Shown here: positions 24,407 through 32,192 of the stretch, one piece after another | How positions within the stretch are numbered: the first letter of the stretch is position 1 | Layout of the letters: every line of letters starts with the position of its first letter | Origin: Brevibacillus_D fluminis_A | Lineage (GTDB): Bacteria > Bacillota > Bacilli > Brevibacillales > Brevibacillaceae | Length of the DNA stretch: 64,000 nt | Assembly (NCBI RefSeq): GCF_052072235.1 | Contig: NZ_CM125436.1 | Span: 2,598,001-2,662,000 of the forward strand | Direction: 5' to 3' | The notes under the pieces: generated by a model | Databases searched by the model: none | Told to the model about the DNA's origin: nothing | What the model saw: the letters and a program-made list of their open reading frames with translations, nothing else | Made by a program: the position numbers and the translations under genes

Positions 24407-25959
24407 GCGATCAGATGTACCAAAAGATCGACGAGATGTACGAGCGAAAACGCAAGGTGGAACTCGGCGGCGGGGACGATCGGATCGATGCGCAGCATAA
24501 GCGGGGCAAACTGACCGCTCGCGAGCGGATCGACATTTTGCTTGACCGCCACAGCTTTGTGGAATTGCAGCCGTTCGTGAAGCACCGTGCGACCAATTTT
24601 GGCATGGATAAACTGGAAGCGCCCGGCGAGGGTGTCGTGACCGGCTATGGCACCATCAACGGCAGGCTCGTGTATGTGTTTGCGCAAGATTTTACCGTGT
24701 TCGGCGGTGCGCTCGGGGAGATGCATGCCAAGAAGATCGCCAACATCATGGACTTGGCGGCAAAAAACGGTGCGCCTGTCATCGGTCTCAATGATTCGGG
24801 CGGCGCGCGGATTCAAGAAGGCGTCGTCTCCCTTGATGGGTACGGGCATATCTTTTACCGAAACGCCATCTATTCCGGCGTCATCCCGCAAATTTCCGTC
24901 ATTCTCGGTCCGTGTGCGGGTGGGGCCGTCTATTCTCCCGCCATTACCGATTTCGTTTTCATGGTCGAAAAAACGTCGCAAATGTTCATAACCGGCCCGA
25001 AGGTGATCGAGACGGTGACGGGTGAGAAAATTTCCAGCGAAGATTTGGGCGGGGCGGGCGTGCATTCGTCTGTCAGCGGCGTCGCCCACTTTACGGCTCC
25101 CCGAGAAGATGAGGTGCTCGATGAAGTCCGCCGCTTGCTCGGTTTTTTGCCGCAAAGCTACAAGGAAGAAACGCCGCGCGTTCCGTATCACGGCGAGCCG
25201 GGGGATTGGCTGGAAGACATTCTGGATGCTGTTCCGACCGCTGCGACGAAAGTGTATGACGTCAAAAAAGTGCTGCAAATGATTGTGGACCACCGCGATT
25301 TTTTGGAGGTGCAGCCGAATTTTGCGCGCAACATCGTAATCGGTTTCGGCCGCATCGAGGGGCAAAGCGTCGGCTTTATCGCGAACCAGCCAAAGGTAAT
25401 GGCAGGCGGCTTGGATATCGATTCGTCCGACAAGCTGGCCCGATTCATCCGCACATGTGACGCGTTCAATATTCCGTTGGTTACCTTCGTCGACGTGACC
25501 GGCTTCTTCCCCGGAATCAACCAGGAGCACGGAGGAATTATCCGGCACGGTGCCAAAATTTTGTACGCTTATTCCGAGGCCACCGTTCCGAAAATCACGG
25601 TGATCACCCGCAAGGCATACGGTGGTGCTTATGTCGCGCTCAACTCGAAAGCGATCGGGGCGGATGTGGTCTATGCGTGGCCGAACGCAGAAATTGCCGT
25701 CATGGGGCCGGAGGGAGCAGCGCAGATCATTTTTGCCAAGGAGATTGAGCAAAGCGATGATCCGGCGGCAACCCGTCAAGCCAAAATCGCGGAATATCGC
25801 AGCGCATTCGCTAATCCGTACGTAGCCGCTGAAAACGGGATGGTCGATGATGTGATTGACCCGCGCGAAACCCGCAAATATTTGAAGAGCGCGCTCGCGA
25901 TGCTGAAAAACAAGGAAGAGCACCGTCCGCGGAAAAAACACGGCAACATCCCGCTGTAA
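24403..25959 (+). CDS. Acyl-CoA carboxylase carboxyltransferase subunit (propionyl-CoA carboxylase beta / MmdA type)
   Basis: The 518-residue carboxyltransferase has two crotonase-like halves. The N-terminal half carries GLNDSGGARIQEGV and LGPCAGGAVYSPA (oxyanion-hole glycines). The C-terminal half carries TFVDVTGFFPGINQEH and ITRKAYGGAY. It moves carboxyl groups between biotin and propionyl-CoA or a similar acyl-CoA. The TTG at 24403 overlaps the mce stop and follows GGGGAGG; ATG at 24415 is an alternative. No biotin carboxylase or biotin carrier gene is in the window, so those partners must be elsewhere. Whether it works in carboxylation or decarboxylation is not determined. Confidence 0.92.
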   Translation: MSDQMYQKIDEMYERKRKVELGGGDDRIDAQHKRGKLTARERIDILLDRHSFVELQPFVKHRATNFGMDKLEAPGEGVVTGYGTINGRLVYVFAQDFTVFGGALGEMHAKKIANIMDLAAKNGAPVIGLNDSGGARIQEGVVSLDGYGHIFYRNAIYSGVIPQISVILGPCAGGAVYSPAITDFVFMVEKTSQMFITGPKVIETVTGEKISSEDLGGAGVHSSVSGVAHFTAPREDEVLDEVRRLLGFLPQSYKEETPRVPYHGEPGDWLEDILDAVPTAATKVYDVKKVLQMIVDHRDFLEVQPNFARNIVIGFGRIEGQSVGFIANQPKVMAGGLDIDSSDKLARFIRTCDAFNIPLVTFVDVTGFFPGINQEHGGIIRHGAKILYAYSEATVPKITVITRKAYGGAYVALNSKAIGADVVYAWPNAEIAVMGPEGAAQIIFAKEIEQSDDPAATRQAKIAEYRSAFANPYVAAENGMVDDVIDPRETRKYLKSALAMLKNKEEHRPRKKHGNIPL

Positions 25960-26037
25960 CCCGCAGGCAAATTTCGCGCCTGAAGGGGTTGGTGAAAGCT
26001 CTTCCATGCGTTATACTGATACCATTACATAATAGTA

Positions 26038-26053
26038 GTAAAAATATTTTTAC
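26038..26053 (+). promoter_or_regulatory. Sixteen-base perfect palindrome before the M20 peptidase gene
   Basis: GTAAAAATATTTTTAC reads the same on both strands and ends where the ribosome-binding site begins, 14 bases before the start codon. It could be an operator, or a weak hairpin in the mRNA leader. AT-rich palindromes can occur by chance. Confidence 0.4.
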
Positions 26054-26066
26054 AGGAGGGTTTATC

Positions 26067-27182
26067 GTGATCAATCAAGAACGGTTGCTCAATGAGTTCC
26101 TTGAATTGGTTCAAATCGACAGTGAAACGAAGAATGAAGGCAACATTGCCAAAGTGTTGACGGAAAAGCTGACGGCTCTCGGCCTCACCGTCGAGCAAGA
26201 CGATGCCGGCGAGAAAACAGGCCATGGTGCAGGCAACTTGTTCGCTACCTTGAAGGGGAATGCGAAAGGCCCGCGCCTGTTGTTCAGCAGCCATATGGAC
26301 ACGGTGGTACCAGGCGTCGGCGTAAAGCCGTCTGTGAAGGACGGGTATGTGTATTCGGATGGCACGACCATTTTGGGCGCAGATGACAAAGCGGGGATTT
26401 CCGCCATTTTTGAAGCGCTCCGCGTCATTCAGGAGCAAAAACTGCCGCACCCGGATATCCAAGTCGTGATCACGACCGGGGAAGAGTCCGGTCTGGTCGG
26501 TTCGCGCCATATGGATGAGAGCAAGCTTGCAGCAGACCTCGGCTTCATCCTCGATTCCAACGGCAAAGTGGGCGAGGTAATCGTCGCAGGTGCGGGACAA
26601 TACCGCATTTACACCAAACTGTACGGGAAAGCAGCACATGCTGGCGTAAATCCGGAAGATGGCGTCAGCGCGATCACAGTGGCCAGCAAGGCGATCTCCC
26701 GCATGCCGCTGGGACGTCTGGATGAAGACACAACGGCAAACGTCGGCCGCTTTGAGGGTGGACGGGCGTTCAATATCGTAACCGATTATGTGGAAGTATG
26801 GTCGGAAGCGCGAAGCATGGTCATGGATAAGCTGGAAGCACAGGTGAAAAAAATGACGGACGCATTCGAATCCGCTGCAGCCGAAATGGGCGCACGATGC
26901 GAAAACGATGTCCGCTTCATGTATCATGGCTATAAATTCAGCCAAGACACGCCTGTCGTGCAAAAAGCGGCAGCTGCGCTGAAACGGATCGGGCGCGAGC
27001 CGTTCTACGAAAAGAGCGGTGGCGGCAGCGACGGAAACGTCTTCAACGGTTTGGGGGTTCCATCCGTAAATCTGGGAATTGGGTATGAGGAAATCCATAC
27101 AACAAACGAGCGCATGCCGATCGAGGAATTGAACAAAGCGGCTGAACTGGTCGTAGCAATCGTAGCGGAATGCGTGGAATAA
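26067..27182 (+). CDS. M20-family peptidase (PepT-like, YqjE type)
   Basis: Di-zinc aminopeptidase of 371 residues, probably a tripeptidase. Metal ligands are H76 and D78 in SSHMDTV, D106 in ILGADDKAG, E139/E140 in TTGEESG, and a C-terminal His in the IHTTNERM segment. The dimerisation domain occupies about 180-290. The GTG at 26067 follows CAGGAGGG. In B. subtilis yqjE also follows the mce and carboxyltransferase genes, so synteny supports the call. There is no export signal. Confidence 0.92.
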   Translation: MINQERLLNEFLELVQIDSETKNEGNIAKVLTEKLTALGLTVEQDDAGEKTGHGAGNLFATLKGNAKGPRLLFSSHMDTVVPGVGVKPSVKDGYVYSDGTTILGADDKAGISAIFEALRVIQEQKLPHPDIQVVITTGEESGLVGSRHMDESKLAADLGFILDSNGKVGEVIVAGAGQYRIYTKLYGKAAHAGVNPEDGVSAITVASKAISRMPLGRLDEDTTANVGRFEGGRAFNIVTDYVEVWSEARSMVMDKLEAQVKKMTDAFESAAAEMGARCENDVRFMYHGYKFSQDTPVVQKAAAALKRIGREPFYEKSGGGSDGNVFNGLGVPSVNLGIGYEEIHTTNERMPIEELNKAAELVVAIVAECVE

Positions 27183-27189
27183 GCTTGTC

Positions 27190-27227
27190 AAAACAGCCGT
27201 CGGGTCAAAACCTGGCGGCTGTTTTGT
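27190..27227 (+). terminator. Intrinsic terminator after the M20 peptidase gene
   Basis: CAAAACAGCCG and CGGCTGTTTTG form a perfect 11-base-pair stem, with the T-rich arm at the 3' side. It may act in both directions. Confidence 0.85.
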
Positions 27228-27292
27228 ACAGATAAAACAATTCTAGCTGCATCCGCTATCGCATAGCATGGTGAAGAATGGGGGGAGATGGC

Positions 27293-28498
27293 ATGCAGCG
27301 ACTGGCGCAGGCAACCGTAATCGGAATCGTGGAAGAGCGTGCTCCACTGCAAATTGTCAGTGTGGAGCTACACGAGAATAGGGAAATGGGCCAGGCGTTA
27401 TACTACGCGGCAGGAGCGATGCCGTGCCGGATCGGGGACCAGGTACTGGTCAATACGACCGCGGTTCGCCAAGGGTTGGGCACGGGCGGCTACCATTTCA
27501 TCGTAGCGAAGGTGGGGGCAGAGGAGGCGGATTACCAGCCGAATGCATGGGGGCATATTGTCAAAATGCGTTATTCGCCTGTGCAGATGACCGTTCCCGC
27601 TGTAGAGGAAGAGGAGAGCCCGCACCATCCGTTGTTTCTGGAGCGGGCAACAGAGACGCTCCAGCATGTTCCCGTCGTGATCGGAGAGCTGCATAGTCTG
27701 CTGCCTGTCATTTGCCTCGCGATTCACCATCTGGAGCATCAGGGATCAAGGCCGTTGCGGATCGCTTTCGTCATGCCGGATGGCGCATCGCTTCCCATCG
27801 CGATCAGTCGGCATGTCCATCAGCTGCGTGAACAAGGCATGCTTGCGGCAACGGTTACGACAGGCCAGGCGTGGGGAGGCGATCTGGAGGCGATCAACAT
27901 CTATACCGGTTTGCTGGCAGCGAGGCACATCGCGCGAGCAGACGTGATCGTATGTTTGCTCGGACCAGGGGTGGCCGGTACTGCAACGCGGCTGGGTTTT
28001 TCCGGCATGCAGCTCGTCGAGGTTATGCATGCGGCGGCGACGCTTGGAGGTGTACCGCTTGTTGTCCCGCGCATCAGCTTTTCCGATCAGCGCGACCGGC
28101 ATTTTGGCATCAGCCACCATACGATTACCATGCTGTCCCGGCATTTGCTGCTGCCTGTCGTTTTGCCGTTACCGGTGTTTTCCGACTCATTTCAGTCAAG
28201 ATGGATCGAGCAGCAGCTATGCGATGCAGGAATCGTGACACGACATGCGGTGGTCAGGAGAAAAGCGCCGGATGTCGACCGATTGCTGCAACTGCAAGAA
28301 CGCTATCCTTTATTGATCGAGACGATGGGACGGGGGATTGCGGTGGACCCGACACCTTTCCAAGCCGCCTATTGCGCCGCGATCTGTGCCGCCCGGTTAG
28401 GGGCCGATGTCGCTAGTGGAGATGCTTCCCTTGCACCTGATTTGCCGCCAGAAGCTCTTGCACCGTATTATGCCGATTGGCTAACTCGCGCAACGTAG
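27293..28498 (+). CDS. DUF3866 family protein
   Basis: The 401-residue product matches the conserved DUF3866 family of Firmicutes and Actinobacteria. It shows GIVEERAPLQIVSV near the N terminus, TAVRQGLGTGGYHFI, PVVIGELHSLLP, TGQAWGGDLEAINIYTGL, LGPGVAGTATRLGF and a DRHFGISHHT motif. Glycine-rich loops and the alternating hydrophobic pattern suggest a Rossmann-like nucleotide-binding fold. Function unknown. The ATG at 27293 follows GGGGGGAGATGG. Its last 86 bases are overlapped on the other strand by a small gene. Confidence 0.85.
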   Translation: MQRLAQATVIGIVEERAPLQIVSVELHENREMGQALYYAAGAMPCRIGDQVLVNTTAVRQGLGTGGYHFIVAKVGAEEADYQPNAWGHIVKMRYSPVQMTVPAVEEEESPHHPLFLERATETLQHVPVVIGELHSLLPVICLAIHHLEHQGSRPLRIAFVMPDGASLPIAISRHVHQLREQGMLAATVTTGQAWGGDLEAINIYTGLLAARHIARADVIVCLLGPGVAGTATRLGFSGMQLVEVMHAAATLGGVPLVVPRISFSDQRDRHFGISHHTITMLSRHLLLPVVLPLPVFSDSFQSRWIEQQLCDAGIVTRHAVVRRKAPDVDRLLQLQERYPLLIETMGRGIAVDPTPFQAAYCAAICAARLGADVASGDASLAPDLPPEALAPYYADWLTRAT

Positions 28499-28559
28499 CG
28501 CGAATCTCTTTTGCTTTTCCGACCATGCGCAATTGATTGGAGGTGATTTCCATTTTCAT
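28413..28559 (-). CDS. Small antisense-overlapping gene, 48 residues, function unknown
   Basis: On the minus strand an ATG at 28559 is preceded by an excellent ribosome site (CGAAAGGAGCG) with ideal spacing. The 48-residue product begins MKMEITSNQLRMVGKAKEIR and is predicted almost entirely helical, with leucines spaced as in an amphipathic helix and no membrane segment. It ends inside the 3' end of the DUF3866 gene, overlapping it by 86 bases tail-to-tail. It is divergent from nudF across a gap holding two perfect palindromes. I do not recognise a family; the ribosome site and codon content argue that it is translated. Confidence 0.65.
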   Translation of the reverse strand: MKMEITSNQLRMVGKAKEIRATLRELANRHNTVQELLAANQVQGKHLH

Positions 28560-28577
28560 TGTTATCGCTCCTTTCGG

Positions 28578-28604
28578 CCGACGTGGACGTCGGACAAGCT
28601 TGTC
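28578..28604. promoter_or_regulatory. Two abutting perfect palindromes in the divergent nudF gap
   Basis: CCGACGTGGACGTCGG (28578-28593, 7-2-7) and GACAAGCTTGTC (28593-28604) share one base. They lie 18 bases upstream of the minus-strand small gene and about 70 bases before nudF. They could be a regulator site or a structured 5' leader of the small gene. Confidence 0.5.
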
Positions 28605-28671
28605 TTAGTGCTACGATATGAGATAAGGTACACATATAGAACACAGCGTTTGGAAAGGAGCTTTGGAAATC

Positions 28672-29232
28672 GTGAGTGAAAAAGAGCCGCTCTATGAAAA
28701 AACCATCAGCAGCCAGCCGATCTATGACGGACGCATCATCAAGGTGAAGGTAGATGAGGTCGTGCTGCCAAACGGAAAGACGGCCAAGCGGGAGATCGTC
28801 AATCATCAAGGGGCGGTTGCGGTGATGGCACTGACTGATGACAACAAGCTTCTCGCAGTCCGTCAATTCCGCAAGCCGTTGGAGAGGTCGATCGTCGAGA
28901 TCCCGGCAGGAAAGCTGGAGCGTGGGGAAGAGCCGATCGAGTGCGCACGCCGGGAGCTTTTGGAGGAGACTGGCTACACGGCAAAAGAGTTGACATTGCT
29001 CAGCTCCTTTTATACATCGCCCGGCTTTGCGGATGAAATTCTTCATCTGTTCGTCGCTACCGGATTAACCGCAGGGGAAGCCCAGCCGGATGAAGATGAA
29101 TTCGTGGAAGTGCTCCACCTTTCGCTTGAAGAAGCGAGGCAGCTGCACACGGCGGGAGACATCCGCGATGCCAAAACCGTCGTTGCCTTGTTCGCCTGGG
29201 AAGCCAAAATGCTCGGAAGCAGCCATGTGTAG
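28672..29232 (+). CDS. nudF: ADP-ribose pyrophosphatase (Nudix)
   Basis: Nudix hydrolase of 186 residues that splits ADP-ribose into AMP and ribose 5-phosphate. The Nudix box is complete: GKLERGEEPIECARRELLEE followed by TGY, about residues 80-102. N-terminal strands QPIYDGRIIKVKVDEV and the C-terminal ADEILHLFVATGL match the NudF/YqkG subfamily. The GTG at 28672 follows AAAGGAG; an in-frame TTG at 28663 is too close to that site. It overlaps the endoQ gene by eight bases, as yqkG-yqxK in B. subtilis. Confidence 0.93.
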   Translation: MSEKEPLYEKTISSQPIYDGRIIKVKVDEVVLPNGKTAKREIVNHQGAVAVMALTDDNKLLAVRQFRKPLERSIVEIPAGKLERGEEPIECARRELLEETGYTAKELTLLSSFYTSPGFADEILHLFVATGLTAGEAQPDEDEFVEVLHLSLEEARQLHTAGDIRDAKTVVALFAWEAKMLGSSHV

Positions 29233-30409
29233 CACGACCCTTCCTGCGTTTTTTGCCGACCTGCACATCCATCTGGGCAGCACGATGAGCGGCAAGCCGG
29301 TGAAAATTACCGCTTCCCGCAAAATGACGCTGTCCGCTGTGCTGGAAGAAGCGTCCGAGCGCAAGGGCATCGAATTGATCGGAATTATCGACTCCCATGT
29401 GCCGGAAGTTCAGCAAGAGCTGCGCGAGCTGATGGATCGGGGACAAGCCATCCCTCTGAAGGAAGGCGGGGTTCGTTACAAACAAACGACACTCATCCTT
29501 GGTGCTGAGGTCGAGGTCAAGGAAGCGGGACGGGGAGAAGCGCATTTTCTCTGCTATGTGCCGACGCTCGATGCGATGCAGTCGTTTACCGGCTGGCTTG
29601 AGCGGCGCTGTCGCAATGTCACGCTTAGCTCGCAGCGGATCGACTGCACGATTGTACAGCTGCAGGAACAGGTCGCATCACTCGGGGGACTGGTGATTCC
29701 GGCACACATTTTTACGCCGCACAAAGGACTGTACGGAAGCTGCACGGATCACATGGCAGAGGTGGCGAACCCGGCGCTGTTTGCGGCAGTCGAACTTGGG
29801 CTTTCGTCCAATACGCAGATGGCGGATCAAATCAGCGAACTGCATCCTTTCCCCTTCGTGACCAATTCGGATGCGCATTCGCTTGCCAAAATCGGCAGGG
29901 AATACCAGTCGATCATGATGAAGGAGCCGAATTTTCACGAGTGGCGTCTCGCGCTCTCTCATGCGGAAGGACGCATGATCGCCGCCAACTATGGCCTGCA
30001 TCCGGAGCTGGGGAAATACCACCAAACATCGTGCCAGGCATGTGGCACCCCATTTCCCAAAGAGGCGACGGAACGCTGTGCAGCCTGCGGAAAAAAAGCC
30101 GTGATTCGAGGCGTGGAAGAACGGATCAGACAGCTTGCCGATCTGGCGCCAGGCATTCATCCACCGCACCGCCCCGCGTATATCGAGCAGTTTCCGCTCG
30201 AATTTTTGCCAGGCATTGGACCGAAGCGGCGTGAACAGCTCTATCGGGAGTTCGGGACGGAAATGAACATTTTGCACCGAGTGGGGGAGGCCGATTTGAG
30301 CCGGGTAATTGGCGAGCTGGCGACGGTAATCATCCGTGCTCGCGCAGGGGAACTCGCAGTCAATGCGGGCGGTGCGGGCACATATGGCAAGGTGAAAATG
30401 GGGAAATAA
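29225..30409 (+). CDS. Endonuclease Q family protein (YqxK)
   Basis: The 394-residue protein has an N-terminal PHP metallo-domain with FFADLHIHLGSTMSGKPV (about residues 8-25), ELIGIIDSHV, VIPAHIFTPHKGLYG and TNSDAHSLAKIGRE as metal ligands. A C2C2 zinc finger follows (CQACGTPFPKEATERCAACG, about 270-290), then a helix-hairpin-helix-like tail with LPGIGPKRREQL. EndoQ nicks DNA 5' of deaminated bases such as uracil and hypoxanthine. The ATG at 29225 lies inside the end of nudF, indicating coupled translation. Confidence 0.9.
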   Translation: MCSTTLPAFFADLHIHLGSTMSGKPVKITASRKMTLSAVLEEASERKGIELIGIIDSHVPEVQQELRELMDRGQAIPLKEGGVRYKQTTLILGAEVEVKEAGRGEAHFLCYVPTLDAMQSFTGWLERRCRNVTLSSQRIDCTIVQLQEQVASLGGLVIPAHIFTPHKGLYGSCTDHMAEVANPALFAAVELGLSSNTQMADQISELHPFPFVTNSDAHSLAKIGREYQSIMMKEPNFHEWRLALSHAEGRMIAANYGLHPELGKYHQTSCQACGTPFPKEATERCAACGKKAVIRGVEERIRQLADLAPGIHPPHRPAYIEQFPLEFLPGIGPKRREQLYREFGTEMNILHRVGEADLSRVIGELATVIIRARAGELAVNAGGAGTYGKVKMGK

Positions 30410-30484
30410 GAGACAGGCGGCGTACTAGATTCAAGCCTGCTCGCATAAGGTAATCGTAAACCGCGAACAGGAGGAGAGTCTCAC

Positions 30485-31111
30485 GTGCGCAAACGATTTG
30501 GACAAACGTTCCAGGCTTATTTGAACGAACATCAGACCTTGTATGTCTTCACCATCGTCCTGTTTGCCATGGGTGTGGTGTTTGGCGCCGTTCTTGTCAA
30601 CTCGCTCGGCTTGTCCCAAAAAGAAGAGCTGCTGCGCTTTCTCGAATACTTTTTTTCCAATATGAACCGGGGAGGGCTGGCAGATCCGCAGCTTCATTTT
30701 CTGCAATCGTTCGCGTTTTATTTGAAAACGGTCGGGATCATGTGGATTTTGGGGCTGTCGATCATTGGCCTTCCGATGATTTTGCTGCTTCTTTTTCTCA
30801 AAGGCATCGTCGTCGGTTTCACCGTCGGATTTTTGGTGAGCCAGATGCAATGGCAAGGCGTGATGTATGCACTCGCAGGCGTCTTGCCGCAAAACATGCT
30901 GGTGGTACCGGCACTCATCTTGATCGGTGTAGGAGGAATCTCCTTTTCCTTGCGCCTGATCAAGACAAGGCTGCTGTCCAAACGGGATCAAATCATGCCC
31001 CACTTCCTGAGCTATTCGGTATTGGTGCTGGTCATGTTCAGCGTGTTGACCATCGCGGCCCTGTTTGAGACGTTCGTGTCCCCTGCGTTAATCCGCTATG
31101 CTACTAATTAA
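30485..31111 (+). CDS. spoIIM: Stage II sporulation protein M
   Basis: Polytopic membrane protein of 208 residues with about five transmembrane helices (first at about 20-40). With SpoIID and SpoIIP it drives septal wall thinning and engulfment. The family pattern includes VFGAVLVNSL, FYLKTVGIMWILGLSIIGLPMI and LAGVLPQNMLVVPALI. The GTG at 30485 follows AGGAGGAGAG. In B. subtilis it is sigma-E dependent; I could not find a convincing sigma-E promoter in the 75-base gap. Its stop codon is part of a Fur-type box. Confidence 0.95.
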   Translation: MRKRFGQTFQAYLNEHQTLYVFTIVLFAMGVVFGAVLVNSLGLSQKEELLRFLEYFFSNMNRGGLADPQLHFLQSFAFYLKTVGIMWILGLSIIGLPMILLLLFLKGIVVGFTVGFLVSQMQWQGVMYALAGVLPQNMLVVPALILIGVGGISFSLRLIKTRLLSKRDQIMPHFLSYSVLVLVMFSVLTIAALFETFVSPALIRYATN

Positions 31112-31123
31112 GAATTATTCTCA
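31109..31123 (+). promoter_or_regulatory. Fur-family 7-1-7 box upstream of fur
   Basis: TAAGAATTATTCTCA has half-sites identical at six of seven positions and matches 11 of 14 positions of the Bacillus Fur box TGATAATNATTATCA. It begins at the spoIIM stop codon and ends 17 bases before the fur -35 element, so it could mediate autoregulation. Confidence 0.55.
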
Positions 31124-31140
31124 TTTAATAACTTTTGTAT

Positions 31141-31170
31141 TTGACTTCTGGAATCGCCCTCCACTATAAT
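31141..31170 (+). promoter_or_regulatory. Sigma-A promoter of fur
   Basis: TTGACT (31141-31146), an 18-base spacer and a perfect TATAAT (31165-31170) lie 35 bases before the fur start codon. Confidence 0.75.
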
Positions 31171-31205
31171 AGGAGCAGGTTTCATGCAAGTGGGGAGGGG
31201 CAATA

Positions 31206-31667
31206 ATGGAAGAAAAGATTGAAAAGATAAAGCAACAACTACATTCCCATAACTATAAATTAACACCGCAGCGTGAGGCCACGGTTCGGGTGCTACTGGA
31301 AAATGAGCAAGACCATCTGAGTGCGGAAGACGTTTACTTGCTGGTAAAAGAAAAATCCCCTGAAATCGGACTTGCTACCGTATACCGGACACTTGAATTG
31401 CTGAGTGAGCTTAAAATCATCCACAAAATGAATTTTGGCGATGGCGTTGCCCGCTATGACTTGCGGGACGACAATTCTGACCGCCATCATCATCATCTCG
31501 TGTGCATGAATTGCGGAACGGTCGACGAGATTTTTGAAAATCTGCTGGTCGGGGTCGAAGAGCGGGTACATAATGTTTACAACTTTTCGATTTTGGACCA
31601 CCGCCTTACCTTTTACGGGATCTGCCATCGTTGCATTGACAAGGTGAATATCGACGATTTTAAATAA
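31206..31667 (+). CDS. fur: Ferric uptake regulator (Fur family)
   Basis: Metal-dependent repressor of 153 residues with an N-terminal winged helix (about 1-85, TPQREATVRVLLE and GLATVYRTLELLSE) and a C-terminal dimerisation/metal domain with HHHHLVCMNCG. Two CxxC pairs, C100/C103 and C140/C143, form the structural zinc site. Position between spoIIM and yqzK-xerD is that of fur in B. subtilis, which favours Fur over PerR or Zur. GGGGAGGGG precedes the ATG. A 7-1-7 box upstream fits autoregulation. Confidence 0.92.
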   Translation: MEEKIEKIKQQLHSHNYKLTPQREATVRVLLENEQDHLSAEDVYLLVKEKSPEIGLATVYRTLELLSELKIIHKMNFGDGVARYDLRDDNSDRHHHHLVCMNCGTVDEIFENLLVGVEERVHNVYNFSILDHRLTFYGICHRCIDKVNIDDFK

Positions 31668-31671
31668 GCAG

Positions 31672-31699
31672 CTTCTCCTATTTGATAGGAGAAGTTTTT
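31672..31699 (+). terminator. Intrinsic terminator after fur
   Basis: CTTCTCCTAT and ATAGGAGAAG form a perfect ten-base-pair stem with a short loop and five T residues. Confidence 0.92.
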
Positions 31700-31856
31700 C
31701 GTTTGTTTTTGGCAATCGGGGAACGATAGTGACTAGGTGAGAGCGGAGGACTGCTTGACGTATAGCGGAGTGGACGAGCGCATAAGATGAACAAATGGAA
31801 CTCTTTTTGCCGCTTGAGGCTTGATCACACTATCACAAGGTGGGAGATGCAGCAGA

Positions 31857-32096
31857 ATGATCTTCTCGGTTCGCCGCTTCATAGAGCTGATACGCTTTCT
31901 GTTGGTGCTCATAACGTGTACTCTCGTTTCCTATGGAATCATTACGCTCTTGTCCGAACGCTTTCTGCCGGCCAATCCGTATCACGAACCGCACGGCAAC
32001 GCCGTCAAGGTAGTCAAGATCATCGACAACTCCGAGCGGCATGACATGGATTGGTATTATTCGCGCCTGCAGCTGTTTTTCATGGTAGGAGAGTGA
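31857..32096 (+). CDS. yqzK: YqzK/DUF4227 family membrane protein
   Basis: The 79-residue protein has one transmembrane helix (about residues 10-32) and the DUF4227 pattern FLPANPYHEPHGNAVKV and WYYSRLQLFFMVGE at its C terminus. Function unknown. Position between fur and xerD is the same as yqzK in B. subtilis. The ATG at 31857 follows AAGGTGGGAG; longer in-frame starts have no ribosome site. Confidence 0.85.
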   Translation: MIFSVRRFIELIRFLLVLITCTLVSYGIITLLSERFLPANPYHEPHGNAVKVVKIIDNSERHDMDWYYSRLQLFFMVGE

Positions 32097-32192
32097 GGAC
32101 CGCGTAAAAGAAAAGAGGAATTTTTCCTTCGACGTGGAAAGCAATAGGACTAACCAAAGACAGGCAAGGAGCCATAAGGGAGAAGCATCTTC

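Noticed and set aside
24211..26007. 598-codon open frame on the minus strand
   Set aside because: It is exactly antisense to the epimerase and carboxyltransferase genes, has no protein-like motifs and no ribosome site. It is a GC-rich codon shadow.
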